Assembly: GCA_037349315.1 (NCBI GenBank)
Contig: JBAIAC010000006.1
Coordinates: 13,241,501-13,305,500, forward strand
Reading direction: 5' to 3'
Source: Chelydra serpentina
Taxonomy: Eukaryota > Chordata > Testudines > Chelydridae
Length of the DNA stretch: 64,000 bases
Positions 34,175 through 45,168 of the stretch are shown here, in pieces. A program made the position numbers and the translations under genes. The notes under the pieces are model-generated. The model saw nothing but the letters and a program-made list of their open reading frames with translations, was not told where the DNA came from and ran no database searches. Positions within the stretch are counted from its first letter, which is position 1. Each line of letters starts with the position of its first letter.

Positions 34175-34269
34175 GGGGAAGAGTATCAGAGGGGTAGCCG
34201 TGTTAGTCTGGATCTGTAGAAGCGACAAAGGGTCCTGTGGCACCTTATAGACTAACAGAGGTATTGAAG

Positions 34270-35556
34270 TGTAACCCTTCTGCCTGTCAGAGTTGGCAGC
34301 AACAAGGGCCGGGTTCCGTATCTAGGGGTTCCATTCCAATAACACAATGCAAAACCGGCTCGAGCCCCCACCCAGTGACCTGGGACAAATATATATCACC
34401 CCCCCTGGGCGCCTCTAAGGGGCAGTACTTCGCCTCTCGCAAGCACAGAGTCTGAGTGTAGAAAAACCTTTTAATGACAGAGAGAAACAATGCGGCCTTT
34501 TGCTGGGGAAACACCACATAGGATTTGTAAACCAAACTGTGAGCAACGACCCACCCCAGCAAATTGGCCATGTCCTTTCCCTTTGGTTCTTGAGTCCAGC
34601 AACCCCCAAAATCACCCAAAGTCCCAAAAGTCCAACAACCCAAAAGTCCAGACCCAGAGTTCAAAAGTTCATCTGCAGAGTGTTACACCCCCTCCAGTCT
34701 GGGTAGAAATGGGGAGGGGAGAGGTAAGGGGCACCTTACGTGGCTCAAAGCTGACTGCCCCGTCCCTTCGTGGGGCTTCGCTCGGCTCTGCTCTGCTAGC
34801 CATCCGACGAGTCACTCCGCTCAGCCGTCCCACAAGCCGCCCCGGCTGTCCCGCCAACTGCTCCGCTCCACCAGCAGCTCCGCTCCATCAGCCGGCTTGC
34901 AAGCCGCTCCGGCTGTCCCGCCAACTGCTCCGCTCCGCCAGCAGCTCCGCTCCACCAGCCACTCAGCAATATATCTTCTGGCTCCCCCACTACTTAACAG
35001 TGCTCAGTGATTTCAGCTCATAACAATTTCAGCTTTTTAGTGATTTCAGCTTGTAGTTAGGGGAGCCTTCGTGCTCATTTGCACACTTAGTCCAGAGTAA
35101 TTCCAACTCAGCAGTCTGTGATTAGACTCCTAAGGAACTCAAAATTAGCTCTGATATTCCACAGTGGAGAAAGAGATGCAATTGACATTTAGGACCCTCA
35201 GAAGAAACCCCATGCCACCAGATACAAATACCTGTCCCCAGCCTCTTTCAGTTCACTGGGTTTTGGAATCCATGTCCCTCGCCTAGCAAGTGCTGCTTAG
35301 CTAATGGTGAGTCCCTTCATCATAACAAAAGCCCACTGTCCTTGATTCACATAATCAGGGTAACAACACTTTATTCTTCCTGCCCCAATAACAGAGAAAC
35401 TGGGGCTCCCACAGCAGTCAAAGTGACCATTTGGGCAAGCGGTCCATCATGCTTTGCAGGGTGGGTGTGTCCATGCAAACACGATTAGCCCCTGACATCC
35501 CTTTCCACAACTCACCACCAGATGTCAGGGTAGAGCTCATCCTGACTCTGCTTACA
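34270..35556. mobile_element. Solo LTR, 1287 bp, inserted in the PLE
   Basis: It begins TGTAAC and ends TTACA (TG...CA) and is flanked by the exact 4-bp duplication GAAG (34266-34269, 35557-35560), which restores the PLE sequence when removed. It contains two diverged copies of a CCGGCTGTCCCGCCAACTGC unit near 34843 and 34911. GAATAAAG on the minus strand near 35370 hints at minus orientation. No gag, pol or env remains. Confidence 0.85.
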
Positions 35557-35814
35557 GAAGCATAAGCTTTCGTGGGTGAATACCCACTTCTTCGGATGCA
35601 AGCAGTGGAAATGTCCAGCGGCAGATATAAATGTGCAGGGAAGATTCAGGCTAGAGATAACGAGGTAAGCTTAATCAGGGAGGGTGAGGCCCTCTTCTAG
35701 CAGTTGAGGTGTGAACACCAAGGGAGGAGAAACTGCTTTTGTAGTTGGCTAGCCATTCATAGTCTTTGTTTAGTCCTGAGCTGATGGTGTCAAATTTGCA
35801 AATGAACTGAAGCT

Positions 35815-36312
35815 CTACAGTTTCTCTTTGGAGTCTGGTCCTGAATTTTTTTGCTGCAGGATGGCTACCTTTAGGTCTGCAATTGTGTGTCCAGGGAGGT
35901 TGAAGTGTTCTCCTACAGGCTTTTGTATATTGCCATTCCTTATATCTGATTTGTGTCCATTTATCCTTTTGCGTAAGGACTGTCCAGTTTGACCGATGTA
36001 CATAGCAGAGGGGCATTGCTGGCATATTATGGCATATATTACATTGGTGGATGTGCAGGTGAATGAACCGGTGATTGTGTGGCTGATCTGGTTAGGTTCT
36101 GTGATGGTGTTTCTGGTGTAGATCTGTGGGCAAAGTTGGCATCGAGGTTTGTTGCATGGATTGGTTCCTGAGTTAGAGTTATTATGGTGCGGTGTGTAGT
36201 TGCTGGTGAGAATATGGCTACCTTTAGGTCTGCAATTGTGTGTCCAGGGAGGTTGAAGAGTTCTCCTACAGGCTTTTGTATAGTTTCTCCTCCCTTGGTG
36301 TTCACACCTCAA
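35815..36312 (-). pseudogene. PLE GIY-YIG endonuclease remnant
   Basis: The frame has 165 codons. Residues 53-61 form a cysteine motif (CNKPRCQLC). The GIY-YIG core follows: VIYAIICQQC at 91-100, MYIGQTG at 104-110, then SLRKRINGHKSDI with the conserved arginine and histidine region. This is the endonuclease module of Penelope-like retroelements, which nicks target DNA for reverse transcription. The first 40 or so residues come from the duplicated arm, so the N-terminus is not native, and the C-terminus is cut by a stop. Confidence 0.85.
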
Positions 36313-36420
36313 CTGCTAGAAGAGGGCCTCACCCTCCCTGATTAAGCTTACCTTGTTATCTCTAGCCTGAATCTTCCCTGCACATTTATATCTGCCTCTG
36401 GACATTTCCACTGCTTGCAT

Positions 36421-36450
36421 CCGAAGAAGTGGGTATTGACCCACGAAAGC
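36421..36450 (+). ncRNA. Hammerhead-ribozyme-like core in the PLE terminal unit (U4 to C)
   Basis: CCGAAGA (36421-36427) is followed by a 6-bp stem GTGGGT/ACCCAC with loop ATTG, GAAA (36445-36448) and a small GC-TTAT-GC hairpin. The hammerhead consensus is CUGANGA, stem II, GAAA, short stem III. Here the second base is C, so activity is doubtful. PLEs are known to carry hammerhead motifs. Stem I is not convincing. Confidence 0.5.
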
Positions 36451-36519
36451 TTATGCTTCAATACCTCTGTTAGTCTATAAGGTGCCACAGGACGCTTTGT
36501 AGCTTCTACTGTAGGGGAA

Positions 36520-37084
36520 ATGAACTTTTTCCTGAGCTACACTTCAAAGGTTGGCTGGACTATATTTGGAGAACAAAGACGACAACGAGGAAGTAAACAG
36601 GAAGTGCATTTACATTCATGAAAATGGGATATAATTTTGTAATCTTTTGTTTCCATTATCCTCTCTCACTATTATTTTAATCTTGCATCTTTGCTAATAA
36701 AGTTATTCTTGTTTTCACTGTAACACATATAAGTGCTGTGCTATTAAGCAAGGTGCAGATCCTGAGTTAAATCATACAAGCTGTTGTGTAGGCTGGTCCC
36801 TTGGGGACAGCAGACCTGGTATTTCTGTGCGTGTTCAGGGCTGGACACTACAGGGGAATGCTCCAAAGGGGCCCTGGGACCAGCATGCACCAATTGTTAA
36901 CCTGCAAAGTAAAGGAAGGGCTAGCATAGCCCAGAGTAGAGTGCTTGGGTGGCTAACAGGCTGCGGGTGGCAGGGAGCTGACCCCCAACTTAAGGACAAG
37001 CAAGTCTCCCTCACACTGGAGGCGAGGGAGAAGTAACAAATGACTCATAGTCCTGCCTACTCCAAGAACCATCACGCTATATTA
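36520..37084. other. LTR-like segment, not resolved
   Basis: AATAAAG near 36698, a T-rich tract and a G-rich downstream part suggest the R-U5 part of an old LTR, but no ends or target duplication could be fixed. Confidence 0.3.
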
Positions 37085-37258
37085 CCGTTAATTTTTAGTT
37101 CTGTGATCAGTTCCTCTTCATCTGTCAAGATGAGGTCTACTATAGAATACGCCAGTGTTGGCTGTAATGTTTTTTGAGTTAGGAAATGGTCATGTGTACT
37201 ATTTAGTAAATTGAGTATTGTCTCATTCACAGTGGGTCTCCCATCACCCATCTAAAAC
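37085..37258 (-). repeat. CR1 internal fragment
   Basis: GATCAGTTCCTCTTCATC and TGAGTATTGTCTCATTCAC with GGGTCTCCCATCACCCATC match CR1 sequence; the last part also occurs at 33605-33660. Confidence 0.55.
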
Positions 37259-39773
37259 CAGAGACAGCAGGGTCCAGTCACCCTGTGACAGATCAGGTTT
37301 GGTTTCCTGTGTTTTATTCCTTGCCACGAAGACAACCTGTACCACTGGTTTCCCACTGTCAGAAAGGGAGGCTACTTACCTCTAAACAAATGAGCACCAA
37401 GCTCCTAGAGTCCTTGCCAAGCCAGACTGAGGGCTTTGGTCACTTTGTAAGGTCCAGCTTGAGTCATGATAGAAGGGGTCAGCACCCAGAGTTCCTAAGG
37501 CATCTGATGGGGCTTGGCCCACAGGGTATTACTTAATAGTTCTCTTTTACATATGTGCAAAAGATATGACATTATTCTTACTTATCACTGAATTTTAAAA
37601 CCTCCAAGCACACCAGCCTGGTGGTGGTAAACAAAATACAGTCCCACCTTCCGCTGTCCATTACAGGTGCACAGCTCCATCAGTCATTGTTATATACCAG
37701 TAGCAGAGTAGAGTTTGGCTCAGTGTGCATTCTGGCTACCTGAACACCCCACACAATATTTACCTTTGCAGCAATGAACTAAGAGCCAGACTCCGAGCCC
37801 ACTGACGTCAATAAGAGTCTTTTCAAGGATCCCTACAGACTTTGTATCCTCAGTAAGGGCCTGATTCCAATGGATGATGAGCACTTGCAACTGCTGTTGA
37901 AGTCATTGGAAGTTGAAGGTGCTCAACACCTTCTAAGATCAGGACCTAGCAAGTTACTTTCATATTAAAAAAGAAACAATGAGCACAAGTGCATAGATGC
38001 AACTAGTGTCCCAGCTCTCTGTACATTCCTTCTCAAGTGCCACATGACTGGTACAGGCAATAAAGTAAATAAAGCGCTACAGTTTTCGTGCCTAAGCCAT
38101 TGAGAAAAACAGCAACAGAAAATATTAGGCAAAAGGGAGGCCAAAAATCAACCGGGAGAGGACATTTATTGTTAGAACAACTAGAAGGGAAAGAGTTCAA
38201 AACCATTTATATTGCTTGTTAAGTGCAAACAGTGTGTCTCGTGTTGTACCAAACACAGATATGGTCCCTGCCGAGAAGGCTTACAATCTTGCCTTATGCC
38301 CTATTGCAGAAAGTTGGACTCTATATGGATGTAGGAATGTGCCCACACAGTTCCCTTGGCAACTTCAGGGCTTAAATTATACAACCAAAAATCAGATTAA
38401 ATTAGCACAATGTGCCTGACAAGATCCCACTAATGTGATACAGTTATTGCACTCTGCTTTATAAATCAGAATATTTAGCAACTTTCAGGTTAGTTACAAT
38501 ACTGATAGTACAATTAAGCCTGAGCTAGTACTTTTATACTTAACCCCTATTTGCAATCACTCAACTTTTCTAGAACAAAAAGAAACTCTCATAGGACAAA
38601 ACCTCTCAGATCTGATCTTAGCGCAGAGGTTGATTTTAGAGGGTTAGAAGAAAAGCATTTGTAGATCTCAGAGGCCTAGACATCAAGTGAAGCTTAAATA
38701 AAAAAAAAAACAATCCGGGAGTTTGTTATGCAGGTTTGAAGTTGACACCCGAAGGTATCCCAGCTCTCGAGGCAGATCGGAACGCATGTGCAGTATATTT
38801 TCAAATGTTCATATGTTACCTCTCAGATCTGTGTTCTTGGGGAACCAGGATGCAGTATCCAGCCTGTTCGACTCACGAAGGACACCCCCCGTCCCCAGCC
38901 TCTGCTTGAACCAAACCCAATCAGAAGAAAGATTTACAAAAAACAATGAAAAGGCCATGGGAGACACACCTAAACACTTCTGGACAAGGGTGACAGGATT
39001 AAGGCAACTCCTCTAGCCTCATTTGCATCAAAGATGGGACAGGGAGGCATCTCCATTAGCATACAGAATGGAGAACAGAGATTCCAAGGCAAGAACCGCA
39101 CTGAACTCTGGGACCAGAAAAGCAGGGAAGCACTGCATGATGGGGGATCTCTGCTCCAGATGTTAATGAACCCACGCCTGCACACACCCAGCTCAGTAGT
39201 TATCAGACCAATTCTAGTAATAAATCCTTTATTGGTATCCAAAATACTGAAGCTGCCTCATTGCATTGTGAGCTCCCTCAAAGAAACACCGCCCATAGCC
39301 AGGAATGATCAGTTCCTATGATCTAGCCAGAACAAAACAACTTTGGTATACTCCCTTGAGCCATCAGTTTACCCATAAACAAATCTAGTGTTCTCCCTTG
39401 AACCATTGTTGTTTCCCTACAAAAACCCCCACCCATGCTCAAGTAAGTGTTCTGATGCCTGGATCCAAAATCCGCATCTGTTCCATTGGGATTTCATCTT
39501 CTCCTGACTGATCGTGCTGGGGGCCCTGCCTGTCTCCAGCACTCCGGACCCTCAGCTACCACCACCACCTGGGAACCCCGGACAGTTCAAGCTTCACGGA
39601 GTGGTGAGAGCCCAACTCTCTCTCTCCCTCTGGTTTTTTCCCCCTACTCTAGGTATCGCTTTCTAACCCTGACTTGTGTGATAGTTTTATAAACCTGACT
39701 TTTGTAATCAAATTTAAGCTAGATTTAATATTGTAACTGTTTTGTTTGTTTGGCTCTCCTTGTATGGTTATGA
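37259..39773. other. Gene-free stretch, right half probably an old LTR
   Basis: No exon is recognised. From about 38740 the composition resembles an old LTR: purine-rich, then AGCCCAACTCTCTCTCTCCC and a T-rich part. It continues past the LTR inserted at 39779, with AATAAA at 40973-40978. Its ends could not be defined. Confidence 0.35.
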
Positions 39774-39778
39774 CCTGG

Positions 39779-40966
39779 TGTGACGTTGCACTCTATATGA
39801 TTTTATGAAAATATGCTAATGAGTGTGAATATAATGTAACTGGAATGTGCTTCATGCAAAAAGTCTCTTGTAAGGTATCATTACAAAGCTTATAATCTAC
39901 TGAGTGTGGTCATCCTATTTGAATAGCTGTATCACTCTTGTATCTGAAACTAGAAATATGAAATATAAACTCTGAGGTCCTATTGTAATTATGCAAAGTG
40001 TGGGCCATTAATGGTGGTTTGGAATCTTGATGGCTCCCATCAACTAGGACAATTGACTGTAGATGGCTCTGTTTACTTGTAAGTTTTCCTGTATACGTGT
40101 GTGCTGGCAAGTGGGTAATGAAGTCTTACAATGACATGTGGTCATGTCACCTGAACTGGAATCCATCTTTAACCTGGTGCTTTTCCATTTAGAAGGAGGG
40201 GTGGGAACCCAGAGAGGGACAAAGGATTCCCGCCTTGTGCAAAAGCCATATAAGGGGGTGGAACAGAACAAAGGAGGCTGCAGTCATGAGAAATCCCCTA
40301 GCTACCACCTGAGCTGGAACAAGGACTGTACCAGGGGAAAGGATTGGGCCCAGACTAGGAAGGTGTCCAGTCTGTGAAAAAAGCCTATTGAAGCATCTCT
40401 GAGGGTGAAATTTACCTGTATTCAGTTTTCTTACTGTATTAGGCTTAGACTTGCATGTTTTATTTTATTTTGCTTGGTAATTCACTTTGTTCTGTCTGTT
40501 ATTACTTGGAATCACTTAAATCCTACTTTTTGTATTTAATAAAATCGCTTTTTACTTATTAATTAACCCAGAGTATGTATTAATACTGGGGGTGAGGGAG
40601 AGGTATGCACAGCAAACAGCTGTGCATACCTCTCTTTCAGTGTTATAGAGGGCAAACAATTTATGAGTTTACCCTGTATAAGCTTTATACAGGGTAAAAC
40701 GGATTTATTTGGGGTTTGGACCCCATTGGGAGTTGAGTATCTGAGTGCTGGAGACAGGAGCACTTCTTACGCTGTTTTCAGTTAACCCTACAACTTGTAG
40801 GGGACGTGATTCAGACTTGGATCTGTGTTTGCAACAGGCAAGCGTGTCTGGCTCAAACCAGGCAACGGACTGAAGTCCCAAGCTGGCAGGGAAAACAGGC
40901 TCAGAGGTAGTCTAGGCACATCAGGTGGCAGTTCCCAAAGGGGCTTCTGTGACCCAACCAGTCACA
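39779..40966 (+). mobile_element. Solo LTR, 1188 bp, plus orientation
   Basis: It starts TGTGACGTTGC and ends AGTCACA, with inverted TGTGAC/GTCACA termini. The exact 5-bp duplication CCTGG flanks it (39774-39778, 40967-40971). A TATA-like ATATAAG at 40248-40254 and AATAAA at 40538-40543 give the orientation and suggest a U3-R-U5 layout. It sits in an older LTR-like sequence. Confidence 0.92.
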
Positions 40967-40971
40967 CCTGG

Positions 40972-43890
40972 CAATAAATAACTTTTATGGCTAAGCTGGT
41001 TGCTTCCCTCCCTTTCTCTCTCTCTCTCTCTGTTTTGTGTTTTTGGCTTCCCCATTTGCTCTTCAGCAACGCTCCTCTTATCTAAGCTAAAGATCCCTGT
41101 AGCGCCCAAAAATCCTGTGGGGTTTGCTCATCAAGTGGGTTACTACCAGAACAATTGTAACGTGAAAGTGGGGATAGGGACGTGATGAATCTGTGGCATA
41201 GGAGGGTGGCAGCTTGAAAGTGCTGCTCGACCCAGCCTGCTGAGTCCAGGGGCATATGAGGGGTCAGTTTGGGAGTGCTGATTGACCCGGTCTGCTCAGA
41301 CATGCTCTGTTAATCTGTATTTGCGTGTTCATCTGATTCTGGGGCTGGAGGAACCCAGCCCTGGGGAACCTAGGTCCTGCAGGATAGCTCAATATGAAAA
41401 CACAAGTGACACAAGCAGAACATTGATAGAATTACAGAAACTTCCTTCCACCACCATCCCCAAAAAGTAACCCTAATAAATGAACGTACCCCCAAAGTAA
41501 CAGGTAAATCTGGTAACACATAACTCTGCTGCAAAAAAATGTTTATAGCACATAGTATCATTACTGCTCATTAGGGATTACTGATGTATCAAGTGTGATG
41601 TTGCCCTTTTGGGGGGAAAAAACCACGAGAATGATTATTTTAAAGCAACGGGAAAGAAGTTTTTCCATGCTCACGATTGCAACATACCAGAACAGATTTT
41701 GCTCAAACTTTCAAAAATTAAAAATATATAAAGAGACATACTTTTAGGCAGTGACCACACATGAAAATATCAGCTCTAAAAGTGAGTGTTTCAGAACCAC
41801 ATACGCAAGTAAAAACAGGAGGTGAGAATGGAAACTGTCTTGCAGATGTAACTATAATGAGCACAACTAGAGACCGCTTCAATATACCACTACCAAAATC
41901 ACTAGCCAACCATGTGGCTAGCTTGCAATACTGTCAGATCCATAAACCAAGCGAGATAGGATCTGGCCACCAATTTAGTGCATCATCCTACAGCTGTTTT
42001 TTTGCTTTTTCCCCCCTATGGAACTTAATTCTGTAGTTCTTAGTGTTTTAAAATGTCCTTTTTGGAGGCAAATATTTGTAAAAGCGATCAGTAGTCTTTA
42101 CTTAAAACTAAGGATATACAAACAAGGTTATTAGAGTATATCAAATCTGACAGCAGTCAAAATTTTGTATATTCTAACAGACATTTTTAATTTGTTGAAC
42201 CGCTTCCTCTAACAGTGCTTTTTTCCAGATTTTCTTTTTAGGGTTAGATATTTTTAGATTTGTGCAACAGCCAAAAAAGGTTGGCATCTCACATGCTGTA
42301 AATCATTAAAAGAAAGCAAAAGTCTTCTAGGCCTTAGGCAATGTTTTCTTGTAAAGGATAAAATGGAAAACAAACACCATGGCAAGGCCTTCATTGTACT
42401 ACAAGGTAGGGGGCAATTCTGCATCCCTGGAGCATCCAAAGCTCAACAAAAGTCAGTGAGAGTTTTGGCTGCACCAAGGGGGCAGGATCACTTTCACTTT
42501 TCATATATTTCATTTACAATCATTTAGCCTTAGTTTAGACAAAGGTCAGCTCCTCCTCTGGTATAAATCAGGAATGTTCCAGCAAAGACAGAGGAGTTAT
42601 GCTGATTTACACCAGCTGAGGGTCTGATCCAGAGGGCCCAATTCACTACTGTCCTGCACTTTGTGCACTCATTTACACCAGTGCAAGGCATTACTGTTCT
42701 GACTGGCTAATGCTTACCAGCCACTTTGCACTGGTCCAAGTGAACATGCAGCACAACTACGAATTGGTCCCAGAGGACCTGATTTTCAAAGAACTCCCAG
42801 AACAGCCTCCTACTTTGTGCCCCAAAGCAATAGTGAGCATAATGAATCTGGCCCCTCAACACCTGACTTGTGGGTGCAGTCAGTGAGTTAGATAGCTACA
42901 CACTGCCGATGATTACATCCACAAATTGCAGATGCATAAAGGAAGGCTGCATTTTAAATACCGTGTCCTAGGCAATCAGGCCCAGGTGCTTAAATACCAC
43001 AGTGATGGGCAGGATATAAAAACTACGCAAAGTACGCACAACATTTGAAACCATTTAAAAAACTGCTTATGGCACTGAGCACATTGGGGCACATAGGACA
43101 TGCCAAAGTGAAAAAGAGCAATGGTCCCTTACAGACAGCAGCTGGCAAAGGAACCAGAGTTAGTCAAGTCAGCTTTCACGGCTGGCGTTTATACTGAACC
43201 CGGCATGCTCCCACGGGCTGCTGTGTCCCCACTAAATGGAGAAGGCTCTGCAAAAAGATAGAAAAGCCGTAGAAAGACATGGTAAATATACCCCTGGGTT
43301 AGTTTAGTGAACCCAGCCCTTGTCTCAGTTTGCTTTGACATTAACGTTAGAAGCATCGTTTCTTAGAGATTTGCTTTGCTCTTGTTACACGGACTTGAGA
43401 ACCAATATTAAGGCCAATTCTTACTCCCACTGAAGCCAATCGGAGTTGTCATTGTCTTCAGAGGCACCAGATTTTGGCTCCCATGTTTCATTTCAGGTCA
43501 GTATTGGCTCTAATACAGTCTGAAGCATGAACTCAATTTACTTTCAGCGGCATGATGGCCTGTGGTGGCGGACAGAGGGTGCAATTCACTCCAGTGGGAG
43601 TCCAGACACCAGTGCTGCCCCAGCCACGAAGAGGGAGCTGCTGGCTGAGATATTGTGGCCATGACCCTTTCCCTGGCTGCCCTACTCATTTTGAGGGCTG
43701 TGCTGACCAGCTCTGCCGCAACCCCCATCCTGAGTGGACTTTCCACCACTGGGGAGCAACAGCCCAGGTTCTTCCACCGGAACCAAGGCATGCCGCTCCT
43801 CTGATATACCAGCCTAATGAGCAACTCCTCTAAATCCTGGGTCATTGCAAGCTTCCACCTCTTCTCCTGGTGTTAGATACTTATGGTGGC
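40972..43890. other. Gene-free stretch (CYP39A1 3' side)
   Basis: 40972-41395 looks like the right part of the older LTR. The segment 42541-42790 has repeat-like phrases (TGATTTACACCAGCTGAG). I looked on the minus strand for the expected last CYP39A1 exon (a short segment like HLVGVPQPEG) and did not find it. Confidence 0.4.
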
Positions 43891-43893
43891 TTA

Positions 43894-44179
43894 GGCTAGG
43901 TCTACACTAACCCCCCCTGTCGAACTAAGATACGCAACTTCAGCTACGTTAATAACGTAGCTGAAGTCGAAGTACCTTAGTTCGAACTTACCTGTGGTCC
44001 AGACGCGGCGCGCAGGCTCCCCCGTCGACTCCGCCTGCTCCGCTCGTCGAGCTGGATTACCAGCGTCGACGAGGGAGCACTTCCTGGTTCGATTTATCGC
44101 GTCTAGACAAGACGCGATAAATCGAACCCAGAACATCGATCCCGCGCCTCCGACGCGACGGGTAAGTATAGACCTACCC
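43894..44179 (+). mobile_element. Harbinger-type MITE, 286 bp, hairpin-rich
   Basis: It is flanked by TTA (43891-43893, 44180-44182). The ends are GGCTAGGTCTACACTA and TATAGACCTACCC. Two hairpins lie inside: an imperfect palindrome at about 43921-43986, and a perfect 18-bp inverted repeat at 44086-44103 and 44111-44128 with a 7-nt loop. CpG-rich. Confidence 0.9.
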
Positions 44180-44182
44180 TTA

Positions 44183-45080
44183 GATATAAAGGCAAGTGGC
44201 ACATGTGGGTCCTGGCAGGCATATGTGTTTGTTATGCAGAGCACCATGTTTGCGAAGGGGAATGCTAGCCAACAAGCCAGGCGGGGAGGAATGCAGACAC
44301 GGGCAAGGAACTACTGCAGCCAGTGCCACTCTTAGCCAGACACTCACTAGCAAGGGATATTTCAGACTTGATAATTAGTGATCCTGCCTTGCCATCAGAT
44401 GCTCAGGGGGGCTGAGCACAGGGACGCACAGGCTGCTTCAACGTGCTGCATTCCAGGCCCTGTTTAGAGTGCAGAGACACTGGGCCTGTGTGGAGCGGGA
44501 GTAGCCTCTGGTGGAACCAGGACTCTGCAGAATGGGCAAGAAGCTCAGTGCACAAAGGAGGGCAATCCCCTCACCTCCTAATGGAATGAGAAGGGATGTG
44601 AATTCTTCGGTACTGACATATTGACTTGCATCTGGTCCTTATCCCTCTGCCACATGAGTGCCAAGGCAATGGAGAAACAGTCCCTTGGAGTTTCCAGTCC
44701 CCTACCTGGGAATAACCTTTGAGCACGTAATGTGGCAAGGGTCCAGCCCATCAGGCATGGATAAGATTATGTATGAGGTGACAAAGAGAAAACATTTCTA
44801 TATCCTCTGCCTTGTGCTAAGTACCGGTACATAGGCAAACAGCACAAAGTCATTAAATAAGAAGCTATTATGAGGTTTAGCCATCTATGAGCCAAAATGT
44901 GCTCTCAGCTGCACTGCTGTAAATCCAGAGTAGCGCCATTGGCTTCAAGGGCGTTACTCCGGATTTACACAGCTAGAAGTGAGGGCAGAATTTGCTCCTT
45001 ACGTATTTTCCAAACACCATTACAACTGAGAGGAAAGAATCAGGGTTTAAAGATTTGGATTAAACAAACAAGTATTTTAC
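44183..45080. other. CYP39A1 intron or 3' region
   Basis: No coding sequence. An imperfect hairpin at about 44919-44966 (TGTAAATCCAGAGTAGCG against CGTTACTCCGGATTTACA) may be a small MITE remnant. Confidence 0.4.
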
Positions 45081-45168
45081 CTCCTTTGGTACTGGGTCCA
45101 AAAGGATAAATTCGTATTTGTAAAGGAACAAAATGACTAGCATGTGAACCTCCATGATAGCAAGCCAC
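45081..45168 (-). CDS. CYP39A1: CYP39A1 exon after the heme loop (penultimate in my model)
   Basis: 88 bp. On the minus strand the acceptor TTTTTTAG precedes GTGGCTTGC and the donor GAG|GTAAAA follows. The first base completes an arginine codon from the exon at 51221-51309. The protein segment [20 protein letters not shown] then ILLDPVPKE is the L-helix and following strand of a P450. It resembles CYP39A1, which has a similar LYKYD..LLDPLPK stretch. Confidence 0.9.

Larger units (their letters stand above)
34181..36512 (-). mobile_element. Penelope-like element (PLE) with GIY-YIG remnant, split by an LTR
   Basis: The outer ends carry the PLE terminal units: CAGAGGGGTAGCCGTGTTAG at the left and CTATAAGGTGCCACAGGA with AGCTTCT at the right, in inverted orientation. 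AGGGGAA flanks both sides (34174-34180, 36513-36519). Inverted arms of about 175 bp (35559-35735 and 36287-36465) enclose the 3' coding remnant. A segment at 35862-35927 is directly duplicated at 36214-36280. A solo LTR (34270-35556) lies within the left unit. Only the C-terminal endonuclease remains; the reverse transcriptase is missing. Confidence 0.85.

Noticed and set aside
36510..37039. LTR starting TGTAGGGG at 36510
   Set aside because: The AGGGGAA at 36513 is better explained as the PLE target duplication, and no matching duplication was found at the proposed right end.
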